Positions 1-12,609 are shown, counted from the first letter of the stretch. The stretch is 64,000 nucleotides of DNA from Malus domestica (GCF_042453785.1 NC_091671.1:10920001-10984000); one strand, 5' to 3'. Notes: a model not told the origin generated them from the letters alone. Numbers and translations: made by a program.

Positions 1-3000
1 CCATCGACATTCAGAGATGACTGTAAATCAAATGCTTGATTTTTAGCATCCTCCTGTCTTGCAAAAGAGAATCTGGACTGATTATTATTTTGTACTTTCC
101 AAGGACTTGACATTTTGAGCGCTCCAGACTGTTTATCAGTTTCACCCAACAATTTGGAGAAATGCTGTGGTGATGTTAGTGAATCATCCCATGTGTCAAA
201 GTCCATCGATAATATATTTGAGATTATGCTACTCTCTCCCTTGTCAGCAGCAGTACTGAAATCAGGATTTGCTGCATCATCCAGGAATCTTCCAGTGTGC
301 TTCCCTGGGACTTCATTTGGAAGAGGATAGGGATGCTCCAATGGCCTTCCTGAACCAGAAGATCTGGTTACCATGTTTTCAGGGTAACCATTAGATAAAA
401 GTGAACTATCCCCAACTTTGTTATCTACAAATAGACAATCAGCATTGGAATAAACCGCACCATAAGCCTCATTATGCAACAAAGGGGGCCTAGAGTGATT
501 TGGAGCATGTACTGTATTAGGCAAACTAGGCATATATGTTGACCGACTCACTTCTGGATCCTTGAGTCTTTGATTGTCAAAAGATAGTACATCCTCCTCC
601 ACTTCAGAAGATGTACTTGGCACTGGTTGGGGTTGTGACTCTAACATCCAGTTGGATTGTTCCTTTGTAATACACACCCCATTAACCGATGTGACAGCTT
701 TCTCACCAGTTGATGGAGGATCTCTAGACTGCTCAGCACAATATTGTTGGTCCCGAGGCGATTTAATAAAGGAGTTATCTGAAGGTGAACTCTTAGATCT
801 GGCTATACTGGAATTTTCAACCTTGGTATTTCTATCAATGCTCATTAAATGGATATCAGAGCATAAGTTTTGGACCACTTCTTCAGTGGAAACAATGTTT
901 TCTTTTTCATGAGCGGAACTGTATGATAGATGGTTGGTAGGATTGCTAATGTTTGGCTGCATGCTACTGCCTCTATCATTTTCCTTGGATACAGATGTCG
1001 CCAATAACTGGTTGCTAACATTAACAGAAGCAGAACCTTCATCAGGTGCAGCAGGTACGTCAGACAGATCATTTTGACAATCCACACCACTATGCTGTTT
1101 CACAATCTTCAATGATTCTGGTTTACATTTAGCATGCAAAGTCTGACTTTCTTCATTTAATGCTGACATCTTTCCTCCATCACTATGCACTGTAGATGAC
1201 TGAACAGAAGCACCAGTTGCTGCAGAATATGGCAATGTGCTTCTGACTGTATCAGGTTTCTGTTTAGAATGTCCATTTGAACTTATTATATGTGTAGCTG
1301 GTGGTTGGCAGTTTGAACCACGTGTTCCCCTGCAATGTGCATTCAGTACATTTAGAATTTTTTATTATAATCATAAAACAATGTGAAGGCCATAAACAAA
1401 TAACCAAATACTACCATGAGGCTGCAGCTGGGAGAGCAATAGATCTACCAGAGCTTCCATTTGGAGGAGAACCTCTAATAAGACTTCCAGTATTCTGCCA
1501 AGTTAAGAGAGAGGAGGGGAGATCAGAACAAGGAAATATGACTCAAACTTGCAACTTTTAACCAGCTATTACTGAATCTTAAATATCCAAAAAGCCTAAA
1601 CTTGGAAAATAAAAAAAATAAAAAAAAGCCAACAGTAATGATGCCAACCAGCTTATTATTACAATCCATAAGTTTCCAACTTAAATATGACACTTACACT
1701 TGATCCATTTTTAATAATTGGTCCTGCGGCAGAAGCAGAACTTGTGTTGCAATAATCATCTAGTGGTGGAGGCAAAACACTCCCCGAACGCCGTTGCATA
1801 CTGTTTGCTGTACCAGTAATTTGTTGTACCCTACTCCTTCGAACAGTTATGCAATTATTAATCATCCAAGGAAAACACCATGTAAAGTTTATTGGAAAAC
1901 ACAGATCAAGAGAAAATATATATATAAATAAAAGTTGAAGGAAATGTTGGAAGCTATTAGAGCTATTTAAGGTATAATATATTTCTCACATTCAGTTCCA
2001 CATATATCTTCAGTGATCATATTATGAATGAACTTTTGAATTTCAATGCAGTGAAAGAAGGGCCTATATCAATATTTATGGGATGGGTTTATATGTGAAT
2101 GCTCATCATTCGTATAAACACCACGAAAAGCATTAAGCTAAATAAAGGTGTTTATGTACAAAAGAGATCGCAGGTTACTATTCTAGACTTATTGCAAGTG
2201 TTATAGCTTCAGAAGAGCATACACATTGTACCTCACAACTTTTTTTAATGCTTCTTGAGGAAAAGAAAGATTTTTTAAGGCTCATCTCATCGATAACATA
2301 CTTCTAGCATAAGCTTTGGAAAATTAAGCAGTAATAAATAACTCTTCCAAAAACCTCCTGATAGATTATACAATCAACAAGGGCAGAAATTAACAAAAAA
2401 ATTGGCCAGGGTAGAGAACTAAATACCTAGTGTATGCAGAAATTATTTCATCTTTAGTGAAACTATCCTCCTGAGACCCAACCTCATGCAGATACAAACA
2501 ATCAGGATTGGTGCAAGGCTGGAAATAACAAAAAGTCAATCCTCAACTAGATTCTTTCAAATTCAACCAAGCTACATGACACAAAATTCCATTAGACAGA
2601 CGGATCAAGTAATGATTCATACCACATTCCTCAGCCATGCATGACAATATTTTGTGGTCCCAAAGCAAGCCCTGGAAAAAACATATCAGGATTAATATAA
2701 TGCCAACTTGTTGAGAGAACAAATTTAAATTACTATAAGCATGCATGTACCTCAAAGATCTACCATCCAAGAGGAACCCATGTACATTTTGAATACAACG
2801 AACCGCTTCCTCCTCTTTTGAGTATGTAATATATCTGCGCATAAAGAAACATTGAGAAAAGACACTAAGCACACAGGCTATCAGAAGAGTGCAAAAACTC
2901 AATGCTAAATTGGAGATAGGAGATCAAAAATCAAACATTACATCAGTTAAACCAAAAGACACTTGCTGAATGTACTTTACATCAGGGGGGAACTAACACT

Positions 3001-5260
3001 GACTGTAAACAAGCATGTTAACATAGTGTTAAATTCAATTTAAACAAAAAATATTTTCGATACTAGGAATCAATCAGATTGTATTCACTCATTTAGTTTC
3101 AGGTAACAGTTAAATGTAAAAGTGGAGATCAAAATACTAAAAAATTGCAAAAAAAAAAAAACCACTTTGTTTTCTATTAAAGGGAAAATGGTAAGTTTGG
3201 TTTTCAAAACGCCAAAAAAACTGTTTTAAGTTATTAACTGAAACTAAAACATAAAGCACTGTTGATTAGACTAAAACTGAGAAGAGGATTGTTACACTTC
3301 CAAATTTCAATAAGTTTTTGTAACCTAATCTAAATTTCTTAAGTAACAAGTACATCATTAAAAAACAAACTTCTGAGCTAATTACAGAAATAGTAGGATG
3401 AGCTGTATAAACAAACTCTATAAGACGTGTCAATGGACGAAAATTAACCAAACATCATTTATGCAACAAAAGTACTTTAGTGCCGGACATGATTAAAACA
3501 GGTTTACTTACACACTACATGTATTGTTTGGAAATTGCTGAATGACGCCAGCTGCTGTTCGAGACATGGAAACTTTTTGAACCTTCCCATACTGACCAAA
3601 ATATTCTTTGCGCTGCAGAAGCTGCATAACAGATGCTTAAAAAATAGTGAGTCTTTACAAGCCAAAACAAAGAAATGAGCTAGAAGCGCACTAACATGTC
3701 CAACAGAGAGAGGGAAAATTACATCTTCATCTGCCAGATTAAGAGGCAACCCAACTATGTAAACGAGGTTCCGTTGAATCACTCGCACACTAGTGAGCTG
3801 CTTCCGCCCTTCAGCAGATTTGACTTTTGCCTTCTGAGATTTCATCTTTTTCTCAGTGTTGATTTCTAAAACCAGCCTGTGGGCAAAGATAGATTGAGAA
3901 CGTTACAAGCAATAGAAAAACAGATGTTTCTTATCACAATACAGTTGGAAGCAATTATCTATCTAATGAAATGAAAGATGGCTCATGGATTAACAACCTC
4001 TCACACTTTCCAGCTGTTCCTACAATCTTTTCCTTGTCATAAGGAGTGCGGCATGCAGGACACCGCCCATCTGTCTCATCCTTCTCAGCCATGTCCATTA
4101 TGTGGTGCCAACACCAAACACATATCTGTGATCAAGTAGAAAGTTTCTACATTATGCAATCACGATAATACAATACGTGCAAAACTTACACCTCTCAAAG
4201 TACACAAAAAGAAACATAGATTCACAATTAACAATTGCAAACACGCATTTACAATTCAGAATCCACAGAAGCAAAGCGCGGAGGGAGGAAGGGATCATCC
4301 AAAATATCAATGGCACACATTTGGAATAGGTTCAGGGCTTCAGAATAAATAAATAAATAAAGACACACACTGACCCAGATACAATCATACAAGTAAGGGG
4401 AAAGCAACCCTCAAACAGCCAAATCTGTCCAACTTTGAAAGGAAATGAGGGATGGCAAAAAGCAATGTTTGATACTTTAACGCTGTCCTCAATCCAACTA
4501 CTCAAGAAGGTTACATAAGGTGAATTATATTTTGTTCTTCATCCCTTTCCATCAAATTTCACCCCCTTATCTTCCCTAAGTTTCTATCCTGTACATCCAT
4601 CCCAACAAACAAATTGTGAAAGATTAACTTTATCAAAAGAAACTGTTTACTTCTCCAACAGTGGAAAAAAGAGTTTCAAATATCACTGAATCAAGATGAA
4701 GGGTACACTGCATATACAGGAACACTCACATTACTAGAACTTCCTCCACTAAAGCCACGAAACAACAAAGACCACTTCTTAAGTTTGGAAAGGAGGGACC
4801 AACACAGATTCCAGAAAACATTTCTACAGAAGCATAAGACATTTGTGGAACATATACAAATAAAAAACCAGTACAAATACTAAAGTTGGATAAACAGAAT
4901 TTACACAATGAAGAACTGGACCCAATCTAGTGGGGTCAAATGTTTTTCATTAGTATTAGTGGTCGACTATACAGAGACTCAATAATGCTTTGCATCGCCA
5001 TGTTCAGGAATAATCTTATAAATTCCTTCATCTTGCCACTAAACTTCTGAACTGGTAAACTCACATAGGGCTGTTATGTTATGTGTCAAAAAGAGATCAC
5101 AATTAGTTAACCAAATAGATTAGAATTTCAAAAGCTTATATGATTATTCAATCAGAAGTGAATAGCCAAATGACAATGAGTAATGATTCAGTTCAAAATC
5201 CATCAATGGCACTATCTAGAAAAAGGGAACAATTATCCACCAAACCTCCCTCCAACAGCC

Positions 5261-5355
<95 letters not shown>

Positions 5356-5461
5356 TAGTGTCCCAGACCTCATAACCACATTTGCATGGCTTCAATTGCT
5401 GATCTGTCAAATCCATCTCCTCCGCACAAAGAGGGCAAGTCTTTTCTCCCTGGTCACTCAT
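1..5461 (-). CDS. NOT4: NOT4/CNOT4-like RING + RRM E3 ubiquitin ligase, 3' end outside window
   Basis: Ten coding exons read on the minus strand: 5461-5369, 4125-3998, 3876-3723, 3621-3512, 2834-2751, 2671-2623, 2518-2427, 1836-1698, 1494-1415 and 1329 to beyond position 1. Every junction is GT-AG and the exon lengths keep one frame (93, 128, 154, 110, 84, 49, 92, 139 and 80 nt). The product starts with a C4C4-type RING (CPLC, CKCGYE, ICVWCW, CPAC), then a basic linker, an RRM ('NLVYIVGLPLNLADED', 'YFGQYGKV'), a CCCH-like C-x-C end (PDCLYLHE) and a long low-complexity serine-rich tail. This order is that of the CCR4-NOT subunit NOT4, which ubiquitinates targets and links mRNA decay to translation quality control in cytoplasm and nucleus. 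The start is the first ATG after the 5' UTR acceptor. The last exon is open to the window edge. The family assignment is strong; the exact paralogue is not resolved. Confidence 0.93.
5263..5353. repeat. Compound microsatellite (AT)n(GA)n in first coding intron of NOT4-like gene
   Basis: About 26 AT dinucleotides (5263-5314) run straight into about 19 GA dinucleotides (5315-5353). On the gene strand this is a (TC)n(AT)n run that starts only some 14 nt downstream of the exon 1 donor at 5368-5367. Confidence 0.97.
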
Positions 5462-5467
5462 GATTAC

Positions 5468-6586
5468 CTTAAAAATATTTCAAAACAGTGTTAGTAGAAA
5501 AACAAATGGACAAGACTCAATGCAACCATATCACAGCGACATATCTTAGTAGGCATGCCAAATAAAAAGCAAAAGAGACATCAGAAATCGCACATAAATT
5601 CAAGGGTGGTGCTACTCACACAACCCTCTCAATTTTTGGCCATTGGATCGAATTCATTCAAGTGAATTGAAGAAGATCAATGAACAAAAATTAATAAGGG
5701 TGTGTGGGAGGTAAAAGGGGGTGTGTGAATAGCACTACTCTAAATTCAAATGTTTAAATGCAAGAAAAAATTAAGCAGAAGGTATGTTATAAATATGACA
5801 ATTAGGAACCTAACAGAGAAGGACTCGACACAAACACAATTCAAAAATTTCCTGTAATTACTTTTCCAACCATGAAAAATGAAGCAAACGTTGAATGTAC
5901 CAGCTCAAAGTCAACCTATTCACATTATTTTACCACAAGAGTTTGCATCGTTGTAGAAGAATCACTCACTCATTCATTTATATGTATTCACATTGCGGAA
6001 ACAGCCATATACAAGTAGCAATTACTTTAAAAAAATTCAGAAAACTGGCAAAACCCTAGAAAAATCCCGATCGCAGTAAACCAGACTAGCATAATTGAGC
6101 TCGCAACAGTCTGCAAAATCCCCAAACTGAAACCCTACAACCCGATTAATTAATCTAGCGCCATTTTTACATTAACAAACTCAAAATTCAATTCTGTCCC
6201 CACAACTCAAATCAGATCAGAATCCACAGCAAAGCAGATCAAAATCCAGTACTAATTACAACAAAACAAACGCAAAATTTGAAAAACATTAATACAAAAC
6301 ACACAATAATCATCAAATTAAAGCAAAATACACAATTAAAAACCTAATCGGAATGGTTGACATGCAACAGAAGGAACGATGCAAATGGACATCAATCAGA
6401 CAGCTATAGCCACCGACGAATCAACCAAACAAACTAATTTCAATAGAAAAATCGAAATTTAATCCATTTTTACATAAAATGGTAAAAATAATTAGGGATC
6501 TGGGAGATTGAACGGAATGATGATGGGAGAAAGGAGATTAGGGTTACAGAAGAGACAGAAAGAGCGAGCAGAGAGAGGAGACTTAC
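5468..6586 (-). other. 5' UTR intron of the NOT4-like gene
   Basis: A minus-strand donor (AACT followed by GTAAGT, exon edge 6587) and an acceptor (TTTTTAAG, AG at 5469-5468) define an intron of about 1.1 kb directly ahead of the start codon. The non-coding exon upstream lies in GA/CT-rich sequence at about 6587-6710, which probably includes the transcription start; the exact start cannot be seen. A 137-bp MITE sits inside the intron. Leader introns of this kind often raise expression, but that is not shown here. Confidence 0.7.
5604..5740. mobile_element. MULE-type MITE in NOT4 leader intron
   Basis: The ends are inverted repeats (left GGGTGGTGCTACTCACAC, right complement GAGTAGTGCTATTCACAC). 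The flanks carry a perfect 9-bp duplication, TAAATTCAA, at 5595-5603 and 5741-5749. A 9-bp target duplication is typical of Mutator-like elements. There is no coding capacity. A related, more decayed copy lies at about 21540-21648. Confidence 0.85.
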
Positions 6587-6964
6587 AGTTGGGGATCGAG
6601 AAGAAGAGGACGAATCTGTAAGGATGAGATTGTGGTGTGAGGATCGCAACGCAGGAAGAGAGGGAGGGAGAGAGAAACAGAGGAGATGGAGAGAGAGAGA
6701 GAGAGAAGGACTTGTGAGAGAAGGGCTTGTTTGGATGATGGGCTATTTGGCAGCTATGCGCGTCGCTGTCAATTAAATATTATCGAGTTCCGAAAAACGC
6801 CCTCGGCTTTTGATTTAACTACCGACATTGACCTTTCCTTTGTTGCCTGGCCAACGTTGGCTTTTTGTTTTCCTCTTTACTTTTCCGGTTTTGTCGAACT
6901 TTGGGTTGGGAACCTCCCTTCTTCTGTTCGTCTTTTTGTTTTATTATTATCTTTATAAAATGAT

Positions 6965-7977
6965 ATTATCTATATTAAGAGATGGATAGTGAGCTAAACT
7001 TCAAAAAGAATTAGTAAAAATGTGATTTAAATTTATCGAAGATCAAACATAAGACCTTGCATTACAAGTGGAGAGAAAAACCAGTACTAAGTGGATGTTC
7101 ATCTTTTTATTTTTATTTTCAGTTTTTGTTTTTTAATTAGGTGGTGTGTTGGATTTTTGGCGTGTATGTATTTGGTATTTATCCACCCAATAAGATCCCA
7201 CTTATTTTGTTTACATTTCTAGTTTTTTTGGTACGTTACAAAAGGAAAATATGACATTTGGAATTCTTTCTTTTCTAACAAAAATTCAGTGAATTGAATC
7301 ATCACACAGTGTAGAAAATGTTATTTTGAGATCTTCACTTATAGATGCATAAGTCATTTGTAAGTTACATATTACATGTACAAAGTAAACTTGACATGCT
7401 TTGTATTGACGGGATTTTGAACACAAGATGTGGCGGTTAAGTCTTCAACTTCATCACTTAGTTTGGTAGAACCGTAGAGGCCTCTTCATATATGTTCAAT
7501 AAATTATTACTCATTCTAACTCATTTTAAACACTATGTCCTCTAAAAGTTGAAATAGTGGACTGACCATATCTTTAGTGATACAAAAACACAATTAGCAG
7601 TAGTTTTATTTTGAAGGGAGAATCGATCTAAATCTAATCATAGGAGTTGTTATTAGCACTCTACCGTAGATAATGTATAATATTGTCAATGTCTGTAATT
7701 TCAGTTCGTTTTTAAAATCCTTGGCTTAAGTAAAGACAATGACTTTGATGAGGTATGAAAATCTATCAACAATTTAGTGGCAAGGATTAATCCTCACTTT
7801 TAAGAGTGATTAGCTCCTTGATCTTTCAGTATAATTGAAGTTTCAACATGTTATAACATTTTCACAAAATATTTGTAGAAATCTCATGATTAGGAATGCA
7901 AATTCGGCCGAAATGGTGTGATCCAAAACTAAAATTTCATGTATGGTAACCAAATTTCACCGGCCCAAAGAGGACGC
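6965..7977. other. Intergenic, no feature recognised
   Basis: AT-rich sequence between the NOT4-like promoter and the Harbinger element. No long open frame, repeat structure or RNA gene was recognised. Confidence 0.5.
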
Positions 7978-7980
7978 TAA

Positions 7981-10019
7981 GGCCATCTCCAACCGAAGGC
8001 TAGCCAGATGGCTCGTTTTAGCCCTCTGGCCTTCCAAGAAATTAATATTTTAATGAACAGTGCATGGCCATATGTCTTAGATCATCTCCAACCGAATGGT
8101 CCAGAGGGCCGAAAATGGCCAGAAAACCATCTCCAACCGAGAGTCAGGCCAAAGGGCTTATGGACCCCACTAGACAAAAAAGGGCCAACCGGCCGACCCA
8201 AATGAACTAGCCAGCCGACCCCGGGGAGGGTTATGATTCAAAAAACCAACGGCTAGCTGTTGACGTCAGCATAGTTGTTATTTTATTTATTTTTAAAAAA
8301 AAAATTCCTATAACTTCCTAAGTCATTATACAACATTAAATAACATTAACCAACATAAAAAAACATTTAACAACATGAAACTTAAACAATATTTTTAAAA
8401 ACATTTAACAACATAAAACTTAAACGCCTACTTCATGCTTCTTTTAGCCCAAAGATGTGTAACAAGATCCTGTTGTAGGTACTTATTTGTGGCATGGGAA
8501 CGTATCATTCTATAGCACCTCATGTACTTATTTATAGAAATACTACTAGTTTTTGGATTGAAAGGCAAATTAGGCCCATCATATATTTTTGCACGAGCCC
8601 TTCTTGACTTATTTGGATCCTTTTGGTCGTCATCAAACTCTCCATCAATATATCCATCTCGCTCATCCTCCACAATCATGTTGTGTAATATGATGCAAGA
8701 CATCATGATGAAGTCCAAATTTTCTCGACTCCACCCTCTTGCCAGTTCCTTAATGATCTTCCACCGTGCTTGTATAACTCCAAAAGCTCTTTCAACATCT
8801 TTCCGGTATACTTCTTGGTGTAAGGTAAAACACTTTTCGGCGTCATTGTTAGGGTTTGGAATTGCTTGGACAAGTGTCGCCCACTTTGGGTAGATGTCAT
8901 CTGCCAAGTAATACCCCATATTGTACTGATGGCCGTTGATGTAGTAGTCAAGTTGAGGTGATTTACCTTCCATCAGGTTATTAAAGAGGGGTGAAAGTCC
9001 AAGAATTGTAATGTCATTTTGGGATCTAGGGACTCCAAATAAAGCATGTCAGATCCATGTGTCATACGAGGTAACCGCCTCTAACACAATAGTTGGCTTT
9101 CTCAACCTTCCGCTAAAGCCTCATTGCCATCCGGTGGGACAATTCTTCCGATTCCAATGCATGCAGTCTAATGACCCTATCATGCCCGGAAACCCATAAT
9201 CTTCAGCTTTGCGATTAAGCCTATCCAGATCTTCTTGATTTGGCTCACGGAGGTACTCCTCGTTGTAAAGCTGAACAATTGTGTTACATAATTCAGAAAG
9301 AGTATCAAGACATGTAAACTCAGACATACCATGGGTTTCATCCATCGAATCAGCTGGGGAGGCATAGGTCATCATTCATAGTGCAACAGTAACCTTCTGA
9401 TGAGGTGAGAAACCAGGACGACTTGCTTTGTCCAGCTTCTGTTGAAAGTATGGATTGACCTGATGTATATCATGAAGTAAACGCTTGAAGACATGATGCC
9501 TCATCCGGAAGAGGAAGAGATGTCTAAAATCATCTTCTATGTACATCGAGTTGGGGTTGAAGTAGTTGTTCATCAGATTGGCTTACGTCATCACTCTGTT
9601 TCGTGGTTTGTAAGAGCGACCAGTAATAGAGCCACCATATTGAGTCCTCAGTTGGCTGACACATCAAAATTCAAATCCAACAGCTAGCTGACGTCAAGCT
9701 AACATCAACTAGCCATTGCATTTGAATTTGATTTTTTTTTTGGCCAAAATTTGTAAAAAAATATTAAAAAATTCTCATTTTTTTCCTATAAATTTAAGTT
9801 GGTGTAGTTTTTAAATTTAATTTGTAGTATTTAAATTTAAGTTGTAGTTTTTAAACATAACTTGTAGTTTTTAAATTTAAGTTGTTTTAGTTTTTAAATT
9901 TAAGTTGTTGTAGTTTTCAAATTTAAATAATAAATTATGTTTGGCCCTCGGTTGAAAACAGTTTTTTGTGACAGGGCTAAAGCGAGCCTTATGGCCCTTT
10001 GGCCCTCGGTTGGAGATGG
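7981..10019. mobile_element. PIF/Harbinger element carrying a broken transposase
   Basis: The left end GGCCATCTCCAACCGA is preceded by TAA (7978-7980). An inverted match, TCGGTTGGAGATGG, ends at 10019 and is followed by TAA (10020-10022). A 3-bp TAA duplication is typical of PIF/Harbinger. The minus-strand transposase lies inside. Borders are tentative, because subterminal sequence of the same type recurs near 8070-8290, 9660-9720, 10020-10140 and 11400-11560, so nesting or rearrangement of related copies is likely. Confidence 0.6.
8428..9573 (-). pseudogene. PIF/Harbinger (HARBI1-like, DDE_Tnp_4) transposase, two in-frame stops
   Basis: A single minus-strand frame from 9573 to 8428 reads through as a HARBI1-like nuclease, broken only by a TGA at 9378-9376 and a TGA at 9123-9121. 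Catalytic blocks of the DDE superfamily are visible: 'GSLDCMHWNRKNCP' (first Asp), the 'GVPRSQNDI' region (second Asp) and 'KDVERAFGVIQARW' (Glu). The segment 'ILHNMIVEDER' is typical of the C-terminal part. The first stop lies where relatives have Arg, consistent with CGA to TGA. Upstream of 9573 the frame closes at a TAA, so the N-terminus is also damaged. It cannot make a full transposase as it stands. Confidence 0.88.
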
Positions 10020-10182
10020 TAAGAATGAGGGCCAGAGGGTTCGTTTTAGCCCTTTGGCCCTCCAAGAAATTAATATTTTAATGAACAATGCAATGCCATA
10101 TTTCTTACCATCTTCAACCAAGGGCCATAGGGTCAAATATAATTTATTATTTAAATTTAAAAACTACAACAACTTAAATTTA
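9896..10182. repeat. Foldback repeat with AT-rich arms between the Harbinger ORFs
   Basis: The left arm (about 9896-9955) and right arm (about 10115-10182) are near-perfect inverted copies; both contain AAGTTGTTGTAGTTTT followed by AAATTTAAATAATAAATTAT and a GGCCC-rich stretch. The middle repeats the Harbinger terminal sequence seen at 7981-8110, including 'AAGAAATTAATATTTTAATG'. To the left, 9790-9895 is a degenerate tandem repeat of 'TTGTAGTTTTTAAATTTAAG'. It is probably a derivative of the same element family. Confidence 0.7.
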
Positions 10183-10202
10183 AAAACTACAACAAATTAA
10201 AT

Positions 10203-11232
10203 TTAATATTTATAATCATCATGATCTTCATCATCTGCCATTGTAGGAGTATAGTCGGAGGTAAACAACTGCCGACGGGTCATAATTTATTTTTTTTTTC
10301 CCTATCAAAATAGGCCTTACTCATTGGACTGTATTCGAAGTGTTCTTTTTCATATTCTTATCATCCATCTCTTATTGTATTTGTTTGGCTTGTTCTTCAT
10401 GTCTACGGTTCTTTTTTTCCGCGACAAATGCAATTTGCTCCGCCATTAATCGCAATGAGGCCACCACTTCCTATTGAGCAGCGTAATCATCATTTAACTT
10501 GCCCTTTCATTCAACATTCGGGTCTTGTTTCGTTCCATAGCCCTAGGTATGGAACCTTCACCCGAAGACAGATTTTCTACCCTTATTTGTTGAATGGTAG
10601 GAGATCCATCATCATCCATATCTACATTTGAGGATCCAGTTCCAAACACCGGCATAGGACCTACTCTATGTTGAGGTGGATCTTCAAATAACACCCACCC
10701 TTTACAAATTTCCCACCAACTGTGATGCTGAAAAGGGTTTCGAGCTGCCTTCCATATACAATTCCTCCGCTTGGCGTATCTAGAAAATATAATTGCAAAA
10801 ATTAAAGGAAATTCATTTATGAAATTAAATGTAATATAATTAAATGTAAGTACAAAAATTAAAGGAAATTAATTTATGAAATTAAATGTAATATAATTAA
10901 ATATTTAAAATAAATTGTGAAAACACTTACTTCGTCTTAGTAATTGGCGCTGATTTCATGTCTACTTGCAGCTGCTAATAGTGCTTGATGTCATTTGTTC
11001 AAACTTGCCTAAAGAGTTTTTCTTCCATCTTGAAGAACAACTCTCGTGGTTTCGAGTATTCGGTGGAGTAGTGCCTTCGTAGAACTCTAAGTATTTTTTG
11101 GACACACGAGTCCAATTCACTTGTTTGAGAAGTCTCCCTTATTCTATCTTCCGAGACCCATCTATAAGACTTGCAAAGAGCTTCATCTTTGTTTCGGGTT
11201 CAAGCCCTACCTTTCATTAAAGATGAGGCCAT
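10203..11232 (-). pseudogene. Harbinger-associated Myb/trihelix-like ORF1, decayed
   Basis: The minus strand from the ATG at 11232 reads MASSLMKGRA, a TGA, then 'DEALCKSYRWVSEDRI'. In a second frame it reads 'WTRVSKKYLEFYEGTTPPN' and 'RNHESCSSRWKK'. A further exon-like part holds 'HHSWWEICKGWVLFED'. The tail 'LMAEQIAFVAEKKNRRHEE' is in yet another frame and is followed by a TAA near 10203. This is the SANT/trihelix-like DNA-binding ORF1 that accompanies PIF/Harbinger transposases in plants. At least one nonsense codon and two or more frameshifts make it non-functional. A TATA-like CCTATAAATACC lies upstream near 11350-11362 on this strand. Confidence 0.75.
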
Positions 11233-11399
11233 TTGAAAATTATTGAAAAAATTGAAGGAAAAATTATTGGAAGAGGTAAGAAAATATGAGAATTGAAATG
11301 GTGTAGGAATGTTGAAAATTTCGTGAAAATTTGTGTATGAATGGCTTAGGTATTTATAGGAAAAAGTGAGAATTTTTTAGAATTAAAAAAAAAATATTG

Positions 11400-11560
11400 G
11401 CCCAAAAAAAAAATTCAAAAACCAACGGTAACTGACGTCAGTTAGTCGTTGGGGATTCAAAATTGAGCCCAGCCCGAGGCTGGCTGGGCGGCTTATTTAG
11501 GCCGGTCGATTAGCCCTTTGGCCCTTTTTGTCCAGTGGTCAAAAATAGAATTCAGGGCAG
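11400..11560. repeat. Subterminal repeat of the Harbinger ORF1 segment
   Basis: Read in reverse, this stretch (GACGTCAGTTA, CCGTTGG, 'GACAAAAAGGGCCAA') resembles the block at about 8180-8285 on the plus strand. That makes it an inverted subterminal match to the left end of the element. A clean terminus and target duplication were not found on this side. Confidence 0.5.
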
Positions 11561-11569
11561 TGCGCAGAA

Positions 11570-11902
11570 AACCACCTTGGAACTAATGTTGTAAATATGC
11601 CAGGCATGGAAAATACCTCATAATTTCTTTTTACTGATGGGCCATTTTGACACACCTAAAGTGGGTGCTGACTTGCAAAATATATGTAGCATAAAGATCC
11701 TTTCTTTTTGGCTTTTGATACACCCACGCCACATGTCCTGCCTTCACCAAACTTGAGCAATCTAATCCACAAGCATTGACAACTCCGCGAGATTAAACAC
11801 AAAGGATACCCCATCTTAACAGTTGTTCATGCAACATGTTGCCCCTTTTATTTTCTTAAGCATTGGCTCATAAAGCCGAATGGTTAAGAAAATAATTTAT
11901 TC

Positions 11903-11938
<36 letters not shown>

Positions 11939-11984
11939 AGCAAACGAAAGTAAAAGTGGCCGAACCATAATCAGGAGGAGGCCA
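11570..11984. other. Intergenic with (TA)n microsatellite
   Basis: No gene recognised. A pure TA dinucleotide run occupies about 11905-11935. Confidence 0.6.
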
Positions 11985-12576
11985 TCAATGCTTTATTCCG
12001 AGCCGAAATCTTTTTGTATCAAAATTCTCAATTTGATTTCGCTTTAGGCCGAATAAATAATCACTTCCAAAAACTTTTGACTTGGCGAAATATTTTTTAT
12101 TTTCAGTCGCCGAATGCGTTGAACAATTATTTAGCCCCCCGGGCATAAAAATGTCACCAATTTCGGCTTTTAACTCGAATAACTTAGCCGAATGAGATTT
12201 CTCCATATAGGCCTTATTGCCAATAACCATATCGACTGTCATGGTTTCGGCGTCTAAAACCATGTCTTGGCCCTGTTCGTCATTGGAGCACTCTCCTGAC
12301 GAATCATTTTCTGAGTCGATTTTTAGCTCAGAAACTTGAACTTTTTCTTCTAGGCCAACCGAACTTTCAGTCTCAACCGAAAAAAATAGGCGGCATAGGT
12401 TTTTCTTCAGCCGTCTTGACAATTTTCCTAGGCCAAATTTTGATTGTGGCTGGAGCGGAAAATTGCTCCCATATTCTAGAAAACTTCTCAAGAAGTTTTG
12501 CTTTCTTCTTGTAGCAATTCTTTACTTGGCACCAAATCTCATCCAATGGAATCTGATTGAAATCTTGATTTATCAT
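11985..12576 (-). pseudogene. Unassigned acidic ORF remnant, probably LTR-element leader/gag region
   Basis: Two overlapping minus-strand frames are open: 12576-12373, starting at ATG with 'MINQDFNQIPLDEIWCQ', and 12491-11985, whose first codon is TTG. The second is acidic and serine-rich in the middle ('SENDSSGECSNDEQGQ'). No zinc knuckle, protease or polymerase motif is present and I do not recognise the family. It sits just downstream, on the same strand, of what looks like a 5' LTR and primer site, so a frameshifted retroelement leader is the likeliest reading. It could instead be a host gene fragment. Confidence 0.35.
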
Positions 12577-12609
12577 GTGAACTTTGTAGTTTTAGCATTG
12601 GGTGCCACT

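Noticed and set aside
5183..5494. Open frames with IYIYIY and RERERE runs across the microsatellite
   Set aside because: They are translations of the (AT)n(GA)n repeat; only the minus-strand exon 5461-5369 is supported by homology and splice sites.
8522..8893. Plus-strand ORF of 123 codons
   Set aside because: It is antisense to the Harbinger transposase, which has recognisable catalytic blocks on the minus strand.
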